From: Silanimonas sp044377035
GTDB lineage: Bacteria; Pseudomonadota; Gammaproteobacteria; Xanthomonadales; Xanthomonadaceae
DNA length: 64,000 nucleotides
Direction: 5' to 3'
Assembly (NCBI RefSeq): GCF_044377035.1
Contig: NZ_JBILJW010000006.1
Location: 92,064 to 156,063 of the forward strand
A program made the position numbers and the translations under genes. Position 1 is the first letter of the stretch. Each line of letters opens with the position of its first letter. Below the pieces are notes generated by a model. That model saw nothing but the letters and a program-made list of their open reading frames with translations, did no database searches and had not been told where the DNA came from. This document shows positions 16,558 to 25,310 of the stretch, in pieces.

Positions 16558-17901
16558 ATGGCCGCTTTGCGCCCGCTCCGACGTCCATACGCCGATCCCG
16601 GTATCGCGCCCGTGCAGCGCCGCGAGCTCTGGGCGTGGGCGGGATTCGACTTCGCCAATTCCGGCTACACCACCGTCGTCATCACGGCCATCTTCAGTGC
16701 CTATTTCGTCGGCGTGGTGGCGGGCGATGCCGGCTGGGCGACGTTCGCGTGGACGGCGGCGCTTTCGGTGTCCTATCTGCTGGTGATGGCCATGGCGCCG
16801 CTGCTCGGGCTCTATGCCGATGCGCACGCCTGCAAGAGAAAGCTGCTGTTGGCCACGACCGCGGTCTGCAGCCTCGGCACGGCGGCGCTGTGGCTCTGCG
16901 GGCCGGGTGATGTCGCGCTCGCCTTGGTGCTCATCGTCATCACCAACACCGCGTTCGGCACCGGCGAGAACCTGATCGCGGCCTTCCTGCCGGAGCTGGC
17001 GGACGACGAGGGCATGGGCCGCCTTTCCGGCTACGGCTGGGCGTTCGGTTACTTCGGCGCGGTGCTGCTGCTGGCGGCCTGCCTGTGGTGGGTGCAGGGC
17101 GCCGCAGTGCGGGGCAGCGACACCGGCACGGCGGTGCGAGACACGATGCTGCTCACCGGGGCCACGGTATTCCTCGCGGCCCTGCCGACCTTCCTGCTGC
17201 TGCGCGAGCGCATCGTGGCGACGCCGCGGGCTTTCGTCGCCCTCTGGCGCGAATCGCGGCAGCGCTGGCGCGGCATCCTCGGAGGCGCGAGCGACCTGCC
17301 GCAGCTCGGCCGCTTCCTCGCCTGCATCGTCGCTTACCAGGCTGGCGTTGGCACGGTGATCGCCGTCGCCGCCATCTACGCCCAGCAGGCCCTCGGCTTC
17401 ACCACCGCGGAGAGCATCACGCTGATCCTCGCGGTGAACATCACCGCCGCCGTGGGTGCGATGGCGTTTGGCCAGCTGCAGGACCGTATCGGGCACCGCA
17501 ACGCGCTGGCGCTCTCGCTGCTGGGCTGGCTGGTGGCCATCGGCCTGTTGGCGCTCTCTGAGGCCCGCCCGGTGGTCTGGGTGGCGGCCAACCTCGCTGG
17601 CGTCTGCATGGGGGCCAGCCAGTCAGCGGGACGGGCCCTCGTGGGCTACCTGTGCCCGCCGCGACGCGAAGCCGAGGTGTTCGGCCTCTGGGGCCTCGCT
17701 GTGAAGGCGTCGATGGTGCTCGGCCCGCTGGCCTATGGCGCCATCAGCTGGGTGGCCGGCGGGCGTCACGCCCTGGCCATGCTGGCCACCTCCGGATTCT
17801 TCGTCGTCGGGCTGATCCTGCTGTATCGAGTCGACGTGGCCCAGGGGCGGCGCGAAGCCCTCGGGACCGGGCCGGCCGCCCCCCCGGTGAAAGCTGGGTG
17901 A
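16558..17901 (+). CDS. MFS transporter, UMF1 (Atg22-like) family
   Basis: A 447-aa protein with about 12 predicted membrane helices. ELWAWAGFDFANSGYTTVVITAIFSAYFV near the N terminus and the later GQLQDRIGHRNAL and SQSAGRALVGYLCPP motifs are typical of the bacterial branch of the Atg22/UMF1 family, proposed to export amino acids or small metabolites. The substrate is unknown. ATG 16558 opens the frame with a short leader. Confidence 0.88.
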   Translation: MAALRPLRRPYADPGIAPVQRRELWAWAGFDFANSGYTTVVITAIFSAYFVGVVAGDAGWATFAWTAALSVSYLLVMAMAPLLGLYADAHACKRKLLLATTAVCSLGTAALWLCGPGDVALALVLIVITNTAFGTGENLIAAFLPELADDEGMGRLSGYGWAFGYFGAVLLLAACLWWVQGAAVRGSDTGTAVRDTMLLTGATVFLAALPTFLLLRERIVATPRAFVALWRESRQRWRGILGGASDLPQLGRFLACIVAYQAGVGTVIAVAAIYAQQALGFTTAESITLILAVNITAAVGAMAFGQLQDRIGHRNALALSLLGWLVAIGLLALSEARPVVWVAANLAGVCMGASQSAGRALVGYLCPPRREAEVFGLWGLAVKASMVLGPLAYGAISWVAGGRHALAMLATSGFFVVGLILLYRVDVAQGRREALGTGPAAPPVKAG

Positions 17902-17920
17902 CATCGATTGCGTCCGGGGC

Positions 17921-17948
17921 TGTCAATTCCCGTCAAACGCGCTACATT
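17921..17948 (+). promoter_or_regulatory. Promoter region of the small membrane protein gene with GTCAA direct repeats
   Basis: GTCAA occurs at 17922-17926 and 17932-17936, exactly one helical turn apart, just upstream of TACATT (17943-17948), a good -10. The repeats occupy the -35 region in place of a TTGACA box, suggesting activator or alternative sigma control; this is inference. Confidence 0.4.
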
Positions 17949-17980
17949 CGATGCCGTCCATTCGCAAAAGAGGGTCGGCC

Positions 17981-18214
17981 ATGCAGATCACGCTCCGTGG
18001 TAGCGCGCTTTCCCTCGCATCGACCGCCATGGACGACCGTGAAAACGTCCGCCTGCCCGCGCTGCCCAGCGCACGCGAACTGCGTCGGGCGCGCCTGATC
18101 CGCCACCTCTCGCGCCGCCAGCTCGGTTTCCTCGCGCTGCACATGGCACTGGGTGTGTTCGGTTGGTCGGCGCTGGCCTTGGCCGGTTGGGGCGCTTACG
18201 CACTCATCCGCTGA
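17981..18214 (+). CDS. Small predicted membrane protein, unknown function
   Basis: A 77-aa protein. The N-terminal two thirds is basic and soluble (RELRRARLIRHLSRRQLG) and the C-terminal part is one hydrophobic helix (FLALHMALGVFGWSALALAGWGAYALI). AGAGGG lies about 8 nt before ATG 17981 and a -10 motif is at 17943, which together support a real gene. It overlaps the convergent ABC exporter gene by 11 bp. I do not recognise the family. Confidence 0.55.
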   Translation: MQITLRGSALSLASTAMDDRENVRLPALPSARELRRARLIRHLSRRQLGFLALHMALGVFGWSALALAGWGAYALIR

Positions 18215-20036
18215 GCGCGCTCGCTTCGCCCTGCTGCTGCAGGGACCACATCGCCGCGTAGCGGCCTTTCGACGCCAGCAGTTCGGCATGCGTGCCGCGC
18301 TCGATGATCCGTCCGCCATCCATGACCAGGATCTGGTCGGCGTCCATGATCGTCGACAGCCGGTGGGCGATCACCAGCGTGGTGCGCCCGACGGCGATGC
18401 GGTCGAGTTCCGATTGGATCGCGCGTTCCGACCGTGAATCGAGCGCGGATGTCGCTTCGTCGAAGATCAGGATGGCGGGATTCTTCAACAACGCGCGGGC
18501 GATGGCGACGCGCTGCTTCTCGCCGCCGCTGAGCTTGAGCCCGCGCTCGCCCACCTCGCTGTCGTAGCCGTCGGGCAGTGACTTGATGAAGGCATCGATG
18601 TGCGCGGCCTGCGCGGCCGCCTCCACTTCGCCGTCGCTCGCCTCCGGGCGCCCGTAGCGGATGTTGTAGCGGATGCTGTCGTTGAACAGCACGGTGTCCT
18701 GCGGAACGATGCCGATGCTGCCGCGCACCGAGCCCTGCGTAAGCTCGCGGAGGTCGTGGCCGTCGATCTCGATGCGGCCTTCCTGCACGTCATAGAAGCG
18801 GTACAGCAGGCGGGCCAGCGTCGATTTGCCGCTGCCCGAATGGCCGACCACGGCGACCGTCTGGCCCGGGGCGATCTCGAAATCCACGCCGTCGAGGATG
18901 GTGCGGCGCGGGTCGTAGCCGAAGCGCACGTCGCGGAAGCGCACGCGGGGCTGCGTCGTCACCAGCGGCTTCGCGCCCGCGCGGTCCTGCACGTCGAGGT
19001 TCTCGTCGAGCAAGCCGAAGAGCCTCTCGATGTTCGTCAGCGCCTGCTTCACCTCGCGGTACATCATCCCGAGGTAGTTCAGCGGCGCCGACAGCTGCAG
19101 CAGGTAGGCGTTCACCAGCACGAGGTCGCCGATGGTGAGCTCGCCGGCCACCACGCCCGAGGCCGCGCGCCACATAAGCGCGGTGACGCCGATCGAAACG
19201 ATCGCCGCCTGCCCGAGGTTGAGCACGCCCAGCGTCTTCAAGCTCTGGACGGTGGCTTCCTCGACGCGCTGCAGGCTGCCGTCGTAGCGCCGGGCTTCGT
19301 GCTCCTCGTTGTTGAAGTACTTGACGGTCTCGTAGTTGATCAGGGCGTCGACTGCGCGCGTGCTGCTCGCCGACTCGGCATCGATCGCCGCGCGGTAGTA
19401 GCGCGTGCGCCACTCGGTGACGCGGAACGTCCATGCGGAATAGACGACCAGCGTCGCCAGGGTGATGACGGCGAAACCCCAGTCGTACAGGTAGACCAAC
19501 ACGGCCGTGACCAGGACGACCTCGATGATCGTCGGCAGGATGGTGTAGAGCGTCCAGTCGAGCAGGTCGGAGATCGCCGTGCCGCCGCGTTCGACGTCAC
19601 GCGCGATGCCGCCGGTCTTGCGTTCGAGGTGGAAGCGGAGGCTCAGCGCGTGCAGGTGCCGGAACACCTTCAGCTGGACGGTGCGCGCGCTGCGCGCCAT
19701 CACTCGGGCGAAGACGATCTGCCGGAGTTCGGTGAACATCGTCGACGCGAGGCGGGCGCCGCCGTAGGCCAGCAGCAGGCCGACGGGCAGGGCGAGTAGC
19801 GTTGCCGGCACATCCAGGCCATCGACGATGCGCTTCATCAGCATCGGGATGCCGAGCAGCGTGACCTTCGCCGCGATCAGGCAAAGCAGGGCGGCCGCGA
19901 TGCGGCGCCAGTAGGGCTTCAGGAAAGGCAGCAGGTCGGCCAGCACCTGCCGCACGGTGCCGTCGCCGCGTCGGGGGGCATCGACCGGCGCGTGGCCTTC
20001 GATCGATGGGGCGTTGTCGGGGGTGGGGGCGCTCAT
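18204..20036 (-). CDS. ABC exporter, Atm1/HMT1 (ABCB7) type
   Basis: A 610-aa half-transporter with an N-terminal six-helix membrane domain and a C-terminal ATPase. FHLERKTGGIARDVERGGTAISDLL and ALINYETVKYFNNEEHEARRY are hallmarks of the Atm1/HMT1 group, linked to export of glutathione complexes or persulfides and heavy-metal tolerance. The ATPase has Walker A VVGHSGSGKST, signature LSGGEKQRVAIARAL, Walker B ILIFDEATSALD and the H-loop IAHRLST. ATG 20036 is chosen because the preceding 63 residues of open frame are unlike the family. Divergent from the Bcr/CflA gene. Confidence 0.92.
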   Translation of the reverse strand: MSAPTPDNAPSIEGHAPVDAPRRGDGTVRQVLADLLPFLKPYWRRIAAALLCLIAAKVTLLGIPMLMKRIVDGLDVPATLLALPVGLLLAYGGARLASTMFTELRQIVFARVMARSARTVQLKVFRHLHALSLRFHLERKTGGIARDVERGGTAISDLLDWTLYTILPTIIEVVLVTAVLVYLYDWGFAVITLATLVVYSAWTFRVTEWRTRYYRAAIDAESASSTRAVDALINYETVKYFNNEEHEARRYDGSLQRVEEATVQSLKTLGVLNLGQAAIVSIGVTALMWRAASGVVAGELTIGDLVLVNAYLLQLSAPLNYLGMMYREVKQALTNIERLFGLLDENLDVQDRAGAKPLVTTQPRVRFRDVRFGYDPRRTILDGVDFEIAPGQTVAVVGHSGSGKSTLARLLYRFYDVQEGRIEIDGHDLRELTQGSVRGSIGIVPQDTVLFNDSIRYNIRYGRPEASDGEVEAAAQAAHIDAFIKSLPDGYDSEVGERGLKLSGGEKQRVAIARALLKNPAILIFDEATSALDSRSERAIQSELDRIAVGRTTLVIAHRLSTIMDADQILVMDGGRIIERGTHAELLASKGRYAAMWSLQQQGEASALSG

Positions 20037-20082
20037 GCCGGCATTGTCGCGTGCGCCGGGCCGTCGTGGCGACGAAGCGCCG

Positions 20083-20088
20083 TAGAAT
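20083..20088 (+). promoter_or_regulatory. -10 element placed for a leaderless transcript (Bcr/CflA gene)
   Basis: TAGAAT ends only 6 nt before ATG 20095, so a start at the usual distance would begin transcription on or within the start codon. No Shine-Dalgarno fits between. This suggests a leaderless mRNA, on the assumption that the hexamer is the working -10. Confidence 0.45.
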
Positions 20089-20094
20089 CGGCCG

Positions 20095-21312
20095 ATGACT
20101 TCGACCGCCACTGCGTCCCGCGCACGCCTCGCCTTCGTGCTCGGGGCCTTGGCCATGTTCGGCCCCTTCTCGATCGACACGGTGTTCCCGGCGTTCGGCG
20201 CGATGGCGCAAGACCTCGGCAGCACGCCGGTGGCGGTGCAGCAGACGATCAGCAGTTACCTGCTCGGCTACGGCCTGATGTCGCTGTTCCATGGCGCCAT
20301 TTCGGATGCCGTGGGGCGGCGCCCGGTGATCCTCTGGGGAACGGCACTGTTCGGCCTGGCGTCGGTGGGCTGCGCACTGAGCACCGACCTCACCACCCTG
20401 CTGGTGTTCCGTTTCATCCAGGGCCTCTGCGCGGGCGTCGGCATGATCGTCGGCCGCGCCGTGATCCGCGACGTCTTCGACGGCGAGGACGCGCAGCGCC
20501 TGATGAGCCAGGTCTCGATGATCTTCAGCATCGCGCCGGCCATCGCGCCGATCGTTGGTGGCTGGATCCTCGGTTTCGGCGACTGGCATGCGATCTTCTG
20601 GTTCCTCGCCGCCCTGAGCCTGGTGCTGGGGGCGCTGGTGTGGCGCCTACTGCCGGAAACGCACCCGCCGGAGCGCCGCCTTCCGCTGGATGCGGGCGTG
20701 TTGATGGGGAATTACGTCGCCATGCTCCGTCACCGCCGCTTCGTCTGGCTGGTGGCGGTGACGACGATGAACTTCGCGGCGCTGTTCCTCTACATCGCCT
20801 CGGCGCCCGTGGTGGTGATGACCCACCTCGGCATGGGCGAGGCGGACTTCGGCTGGTTCTTCGTCCCGGTGATCAGCGGCATGCTGGCGGGCGCTTGGGC
20901 GACCGGGCGCGCCGCGGGTCGATTCACGGCGCGGTCCATGGTGCGCGCCGGTTTCGCCTGTTGCCTGGTCGCGGCGTTGGCGAACCTCGCCTATGCGGCC
21001 TTCGCGCCCGGCTACGTCTATCCGTGGGCGATCCTGCCGTTGATGCTGCTGAGCTTCGGCGTCGCGCTGGTGTTCCCGCAGCTGATGCTGCAGCTGCTCG
21101 ACCTCTACCCGACGCAGCGCGGGAGTGCCTCCTCGATGCAGGCCTTCCTCTCGCTGATGTTCCAGGCCGGCGTGGCGGGCCTGCTTTCGCCGATGCTCTC
21201 AGCCAGTCCGCTGTTGCTCGCGCTCGCGGCGGCGGTGCTGTCGGTGGTGGCCTTCGGCCTGTGGCGATGGGGCGACGCGCACCTGATGCGGCGCGCGGTC
21301 GCCCCCGCCTGA
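20095..21312 (+). CDS. Multidrug efflux MFS transporter, Bcr/CflA family
   Basis: A 405-aa protein with about 12 helices. RLAFVLGALAMFGPFSIDTVFPAFGAMAQDLG and LMSLFHGAISDAVGRRPVILWGTALF contain the Bcr/CflA N-terminal motif and the MFS motif A. GLCAGVGMIVGRAVIRDVFDG is the family's helix-5 region. It likely exports drugs or sulfonamide, bicyclomycin or dipeptide-type substrates by proton antiport; the exact substrate cannot be seen. Divergent from the Atm1-like exporter with 58 bp between starts. Its stop abuts the convergent M2 peptidase stop. Confidence 0.9.
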   Translation: MTSTATASRARLAFVLGALAMFGPFSIDTVFPAFGAMAQDLGSTPVAVQQTISSYLLGYGLMSLFHGAISDAVGRRPVILWGTALFGLASVGCALSTDLTTLLVFRFIQGLCAGVGMIVGRAVIRDVFDGEDAQRLMSQVSMIFSIAPAIAPIVGGWILGFGDWHAIFWFLAALSLVLGALVWRLLPETHPPERRLPLDAGVLMGNYVAMLRHRRFVWLVAVTTMNFAALFLYIASAPVVVMTHLGMGEADFGWFFVPVISGMLAGAWATGRAAGRFTARSMVRAGFACCLVAALANLAYAAFAPGYVYPWAILPLMLLSFGVALVFPQLMLQLLDLYPTQRGSASSMQAFLSLMFQAGVAGLLSPMLSASPLLLALAAAVLSVVAFGLWRWGDAHLMRRAVAPA

Positions 21313-23238
21313 TCAGCCCTGCGGCCAGCCGCAGGCCTTGCCTTCGTTCTGCGTCTTGAGCCACGCCTGCAACGGCGCGAAGTACTCGAGCACGGCCGAG
21401 GCGTCCATTCGCTCGCCACCGGTGAGCTCCCGCATCGTCTGCTGCCAGGGCTGGCTGGCGCCCTTCTGCATCATCGCCCAGTAGCGGCGGCCGGCTTCCG
21501 GGTTGCCCGCATAGCTGCACTCGTACAGCGGGCCCTTGAAGCCGGACGCGTCGCACAGCGCCTTGTAGAACTGGAACTGCAGCACGTGCGAGAGGAAGTA
21601 GCGGGTGTAAGGCGTGTTGCCGGGCACGTGGTACTTGGCGCCGGCGTCGAAGAATGCCTCGCCGCGCGGCGTCGCCGGCGCGACGCCCTGGTACTTCGCT
21701 TTCAGCTCCCACCACGCCGCGTTGTAGCGGTCCGGGCTGATCGAGCCGTCGAACACGCCCCAGCGCCAGCGGTCGATCATCAGGCCGAAGGGCATGAAGG
21801 CCACTTTCGCCAATGCCATGCGCATCTGCGCGTTGATCGTGGCCTCGCGGCTGACTTCAGCTTCGCCGACGAGGCCCACCGACTTCAGGTACTCCGGCGT
21901 CATCGACAGCACGATGGTGTCGCCGATGGCTTCGTGGAAGCCGTCATGCGCGCCGGTCTGGAAGCTCAGCGGCTGGTCCTTGTAGGCGAGGTAGTAATAG
22001 ATGTGGCCGAGCTCGTGGTAGATCGTGGTGAGCTCTTCCTCGGTCGGCTCGATGCACATCTTGATGCGCACGTCGCTGGCGTCCGCGTTCATCTGCCAGG
22101 CGCTCGCATGGCAGACGGCGTCACGGTCGCGCGGACGCAGCAGCTGCGACTGCGTGTAGAAGCTCTCCGGCAGCGCCGGCATGCCGAGGCCAGTGTAGAA
22201 GCCCTCGGCCAGCTTGGTCATGGCGACCGCCGTTTCGTGGTCCGCCTGCCGCGCGGCTTCGGCTTGCTGGAGGATGGCTTCCTCGCGCTGCTCGGGCGGA
22301 AGCGCGGGGAGAGCGGCGAGGATCTTCGCCAGCCGCTCGTCGCGCTGCGCCTTCAGCACGCTGCTCAGGTCGAGGCTGGCGGCGTTGGGGTAGGGCTGCA
22401 GGATCGGCCAGAGGTTGCCCCAGTCCTGCTGCCAGAGGTTGCCCGTCAGGTGGGCCGGAAGCAGGCCGTTGACCTGCCCCTTGTCCTCGCCGTACTGGGC
22501 GACGAGCTTCTCGCGGGTGTAGCACTGCAACTGCTCGTACAGCGGCTGCACCTGGCCCCACAGGCGGTCGGTTTCGGCGGCGAAGGCATCGGCCGGCATG
22601 TCGTAGCCGGCGCGCCACATGGCGCCAGTATTCGCATAGCCCATCTCGCGCGCGCCTTCGTTCGCCAGTTCGACGAAGCGCTGGTAGTCGCGGCGCATCG
22701 GCACCGAGATCGTGTGCCAGCCCTGCCACGCCGCCAGTTGGGCGTCGTAGTCGCGGTTGCTGGCGAGGGTCTGGGTGATCGCGCTGATGTTCTGGCACTT
22801 GCGCTGCGGGCCTTCGCCTTCGCACCACTGGCCGGCGCCGTAGGCCTGGTCGAGGCGCGTCGCGATGGTGGCCAGTTCCTTCAGCTTCGCCGGGTCGCGC
22901 GGGGCCGGCATCGAGGTGCCGAGCTTCAGCAGGGCGATGGTGCGGGCGGTGGCCGGCGACATCGGCTGGCCTTCGAAACGCTTGGCCTGCTCGACCAGGG
23001 CGTTGAATCGCGCCAGGCCACGTTCGCTGGCCAGCGCGCTGATGCGCGCCGTGTCGCCGTTGATGTAGGTCTGCGAGAGCCAGGCGGCCGAGGTGCCCTC
23101 TTCGAAGTACTTGGCGAAGGTGGCATTGACGCGCGCGGCGAACTGGTCGGCGGTCTCGTTCGGCGGCGTCGTCGACTGCGCCTGTGCAGCGCACGCGGCG
23201 GCGAGGGACAGGGCAAGCAGGGTGCAGCGAAGGCGCAT
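21313..23238 (-). CDS. M2-family zinc dipeptidyl carboxypeptidase (ACE-like), secreted
   Basis: A 641-aa zinc metallopeptidase homologous to angiotensin-converting enzyme. The signal peptide MRLRCTLLALSLAAACAAQA is followed by a helical domain. The catalytic HELGH is at residues 408-412 in TIYHELGHIYYYLAY, and the downstream glutamate ligand is in DGFHEAIGDTIVLS. MRMALAKVAFMPFGLMIDRWRWGVFDG and NTPYTRYFLSHVLQFQFYKALC match the ACE C-terminal region. It probably releases C-terminal dipeptides in the periplasm or outside; Xanthomonas has a related XcACE. Monocistronic. Confidence 0.94.
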   Translation of the reverse strand: MRLRCTLLALSLAAACAAQAQSTTPPNETADQFAARVNATFAKYFEEGTSAAWLSQTYINGDTARISALASERGLARFNALVEQAKRFEGQPMSPATARTIALLKLGTSMPAPRDPAKLKELATIATRLDQAYGAGQWCEGEGPQRKCQNISAITQTLASNRDYDAQLAAWQGWHTISVPMRRDYQRFVELANEGAREMGYANTGAMWRAGYDMPADAFAAETDRLWGQVQPLYEQLQCYTREKLVAQYGEDKGQVNGLLPAHLTGNLWQQDWGNLWPILQPYPNAASLDLSSVLKAQRDERLAKILAALPALPPEQREEAILQQAEAARQADHETAVAMTKLAEGFYTGLGMPALPESFYTQSQLLRPRDRDAVCHASAWQMNADASDVRIKMCIEPTEEELTTIYHELGHIYYYLAYKDQPLSFQTGAHDGFHEAIGDTIVLSMTPEYLKSVGLVGEAEVSREATINAQMRMALAKVAFMPFGLMIDRWRWGVFDGSISPDRYNAAWWELKAKYQGVAPATPRGEAFFDAGAKYHVPGNTPYTRYFLSHVLQFQFYKALCDASGFKGPLYECSYAGNPEAGRRYWAMMQKGASQPWQQTMRELTGGERMDASAVLEYFAPLQAWLKTQNEGKACGWPQG

Positions 23239-23317
23239 GGCGCATCACCGGATGGGAAGGTGCGCCGAGGCTAGGCCAGTGCCAGGAACCCCACAAGCCC
23301 CGAGGCTTTCGACGCCG

Positions 23318-23335
23318 GATTGACGTCCGTCAATC
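23318..23335. promoter_or_regulatory. FNR/CRP-like palindrome upstream of the YdcH gene
   Basis: GATTGACG-TC-CGTCAATC, an 8-bp inverted repeat with a 2-nt centre; read as half-sites it is TTGAC-N4-GTCAA, one base per arm from the FNR consensus TTGAT-N4-ATCAA. It lies 55 nt before ATG 23391. Binding by an FNR/DNR-type factor is inference from the pattern. Confidence 0.45.
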
Positions 23336-23390
23336 GTTGCGGCGAGCCATGGGAGGAACATCACTCCGAACCCCAATGCAGGAGCTGCCC

Positions 23391-23627
23391 ATGTCCCATA
23401 CCCCGCACGAGCTCGCGGTCGAATTCCCCGCCCACGTCGTCCGCATGCACGACCTCAAGGGTACGAATGCCCATTTCGCTCGCCTCTGCGACGAGTACCA
23501 CGAGGTGAATCGCGCCATCCATCGCGCCGAGTCTCGGGCGGAGGTCGTCACCGAGGAGCACGAGTCGATGCTGCGTCGCCAGCGACTCGCGCTGAAGGAC
23601 CAGATCGCGACGATGCTCGAGGCCTGA
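23391..23627 (+). CDS. YdcH-family (DUF465) small protein
   Basis: A 78-aa protein, all helical. The pattern FPAHVVRMHDLKGTNAHFARLCDEYHEVNRAIHRAES followed by RRQRLALKDQIATML is the DUF465/YdcH signature (LK..d.hF..L..eY...N..I...E and LkkqRl.LKDeI). Function of the family is unknown. AGGAG lies 6-10 nt before ATG 23391. A TTGAC-N4-GTCAA palindrome lies upstream, hinting at control by a CRP/FNR-type regulator. Single gene between the M2 peptidase and the EamA transporter. Confidence 0.85.
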   Translation: MSHTPHELAVEFPAHVVRMHDLKGTNAHFARLCDEYHEVNRAIHRAESRAEVVTEEHESMLRRQRLALKDQIATMLEA

Positions 23628-23664
23628 GCGACGCGTTCGCCTTCGACGCCGGAGCGAGGGCGGT

Positions 23665-24591
23665 TCAGCCCGGCGCTTTGCGCGCCGCGAGCAGGCTCGC
23701 GGCCGCCGAGCCGGCCAGCACCAGCAGGGCGCCGGCCCAGCCCATCGCGCCGAGCTGTTCGGCCTCGATGAGTGTCGGCCAGAAAGCGTGCACACCCGCC
23801 ACGGCGCCGACGCAGAGGATCGGCGTCGTGGCGAGGATCGCCGACACCCGCGAGGCCTCCCAGTGCGCCAGCGCTTCGGCGAAGGCGCCGTAGGCGACCA
23901 GCGTGTTGAGCGCGCAGTACCCGAGCAGCACGGCGTGCAAGGCGTCGAGCTCCAGCAGCACCGAGGGTGCGGCGAACGGCCAAAGCAGCAGCGCGGCGAG
24001 CGCGTAGATGGCGCCGAGGATGGCCGGCGAAGAGAGCTGGACCAGCAGCTGCTTCTGCAGAAGGGCATACACCGCCCAGACCACCGCCGCGAGCACGACG
24101 AGGCTCGCCCCCAAGGCGTAATCGCCGTCATGGCTGGCGTTCTGCTCGCCGAAGAACAGGCCGAGGCCAACGACGATCACCGCGAGCCCGAGCCACTGCG
24201 CGGCGGCGAAGCGCTCCTTGAAGACGACGATGCCGCCGAGCGCCATCAGCAGTGGTGCCAACTGGATGATCAGTTGTGCGTTCGCCGGCGTCGTGTACTG
24301 AACGCCCAGCAGGTAGAAGACGTAGTTCCCCAGAAGCATCAGCCCGGCGAGCAGCAGCATCGCCCAGTGCCTGCCGGTGAGCGCACGGAACGCCGGGAAT
24401 CCCCGGCGCGCCGCCAGCCACGCGCCCATGACGCCCGCCGCCACGAGGAAGCGGAACCACGTCAGGGTGATCGCATCGACCTGTTCCAGCGTGAGCTTGA
24501 GGGCGACCGGCAGGGTCGCCCAGCAGCCGGCGGTGACGAGGGCCAAGGCCAGCCCGATGCGCCAGCGGCCCGAGGATTGGTGGAGAGCCAC
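23665..24591 (-). CDS. EamA/DMT-family transporter
   Basis: A 308-aa protein with ten predicted helices in two EamA repeats. The first repeat has VTAGCWATLPVALKLTLEQVDAITLTWFRF and YVFYLLGVQYTTPANAQLIIQLAPLLMALGGIVVFKERF. The second has LGASLVVLAAVVWAVYALLQKQLL and EASRVSAILATTPILCVGAV. Metabolite or drug exporter of unknown substrate. The frame extends further upstream to 24744, but homology begins at GTG 24591, which has GGA about 10 nt before it. The start is moderately certain. Confidence 0.82.
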   Translation of the reverse strand: MALHQSSGRWRIGLALALVTAGCWATLPVALKLTLEQVDAITLTWFRFLVAAGVMGAWLAARRGFPAFRALTGRHWAMLLLAGLMLLGNYVFYLLGVQYTTPANAQLIIQLAPLLMALGGIVVFKERFAAAQWLGLAVIVVGLGLFFGEQNASHDGDYALGASLVVLAAVVWAVYALLQKQLLVQLSSPAILGAIYALAALLLWPFAAPSVLLELDALHAVLLGYCALNTLVAYGAFAEALAHWEASRVSAILATTPILCVGAVAGVHAFWPTLIEAEQLGAMGWAGALLVLAGSAAASLLAARKAPG

Positions 24592-24677
24592 GGCGTCATC
24601 CGGTTCAGGGTGCCGGATGATCGCCCGGGAAGGCGGCGCACGGCCAGCGCCGCACGCCGCCCGCCTGACCGCGAGGA

Positions 24678-25310
24678 TCAGTAGATGACGAACTCGGCCC
24701 GGCAGCCTTTGTCCACCCAGACTTCGCCGCGATCGACACCCCAAGTGCGTCCGTACTGGCAGTCACCGCGGCTGAGCTGGCGCGTCAGCTCGACGTGCTC
24801 GCGGCGGTTGACCGTCTGGCGGCACCAGGTCATCCGTCCGCCCGTCGACTCGCAGGTGAAGTGGCGTTCCGCCCCGCCGCTCCAGCCGCCGCCACCCCAA
24901 CCGTCGCCGCAGCCGCGCGGGCCGCAGTCCGGTCGGCGATCGTCGTCGCGGTCATGGTCGTTGTGGTTCGCGATCACGGCGCCGGCGATGGCCCCCATGA
25001 TCAGCGCACCAGCGAGGGCACCATTGTTGTTGCCGGAGGATGAGGACGGACGGTTTCCGCCCACGCGGAACTCGGCCCGGCAGCCGTTCGTCACCCAGAT
25101 GCGGTTGCGGTCGTAGCCCCAGGTGTCGCCTTGCCAGCAGCCGGCGCGGCTCAGCTGGCGGGCCAGCGTGACACCGCCGTAGGTGTCCACATTGCAGGCT
25201 TTCCAGCGCCCGTCGGTGGATTCGCAGCGCATCGTCGTGCTGGCCTCGGCCGGCGTCGATGCGAACAGCGCCGCAGCGGCGAGAAGGAGAGTGGCGAACA
25301 TGCGGTTCAT
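24678..25310 (-). CDS. Secreted protein with two DUF3011 repeats
   Basis: A 210-aa protein. After a signal peptide (MNRMFATLLLAAAALFASTPAEA) come two copies of a Cys-containing DUF3011 module: MRCESTDGRWKACNVDTYGGVTLARQLSRAGCWQGDTWGYDRNRIWVTNGCRAEF and, at the C terminus, FTCESTGGRMTWCRQTV to VDKGCRAEFVIY. They are separated by a Ser/Asn-rich linker, a glycine-zipper-like hydrophobic stretch (GALAGALIMGAIAGAVIA) and a His/Asp/Gly-rich segment. Function is unknown; lectin-like or envelope roles are possible. GAGGTG precedes ATG 25310, which overlaps the EF-hand gene stop by 4 nt. Confidence 0.85.
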   Translation of the reverse strand: MNRMFATLLLAAAALFASTPAEASTTMRCESTDGRWKACNVDTYGGVTLARQLSRAGCWQGDTWGYDRNRIWVTNGCRAEFRVGGNRPSSSSGNNNGALAGALIMGAIAGAVIANHNDHDRDDDRRPDCGPRGCGDGWGGGGWSGGAERHFTCESTGGRMTWCRQTVNRREHVELTRQLSRGDCQYGRTWGVDRGEVWVDKGCRAEFVIY

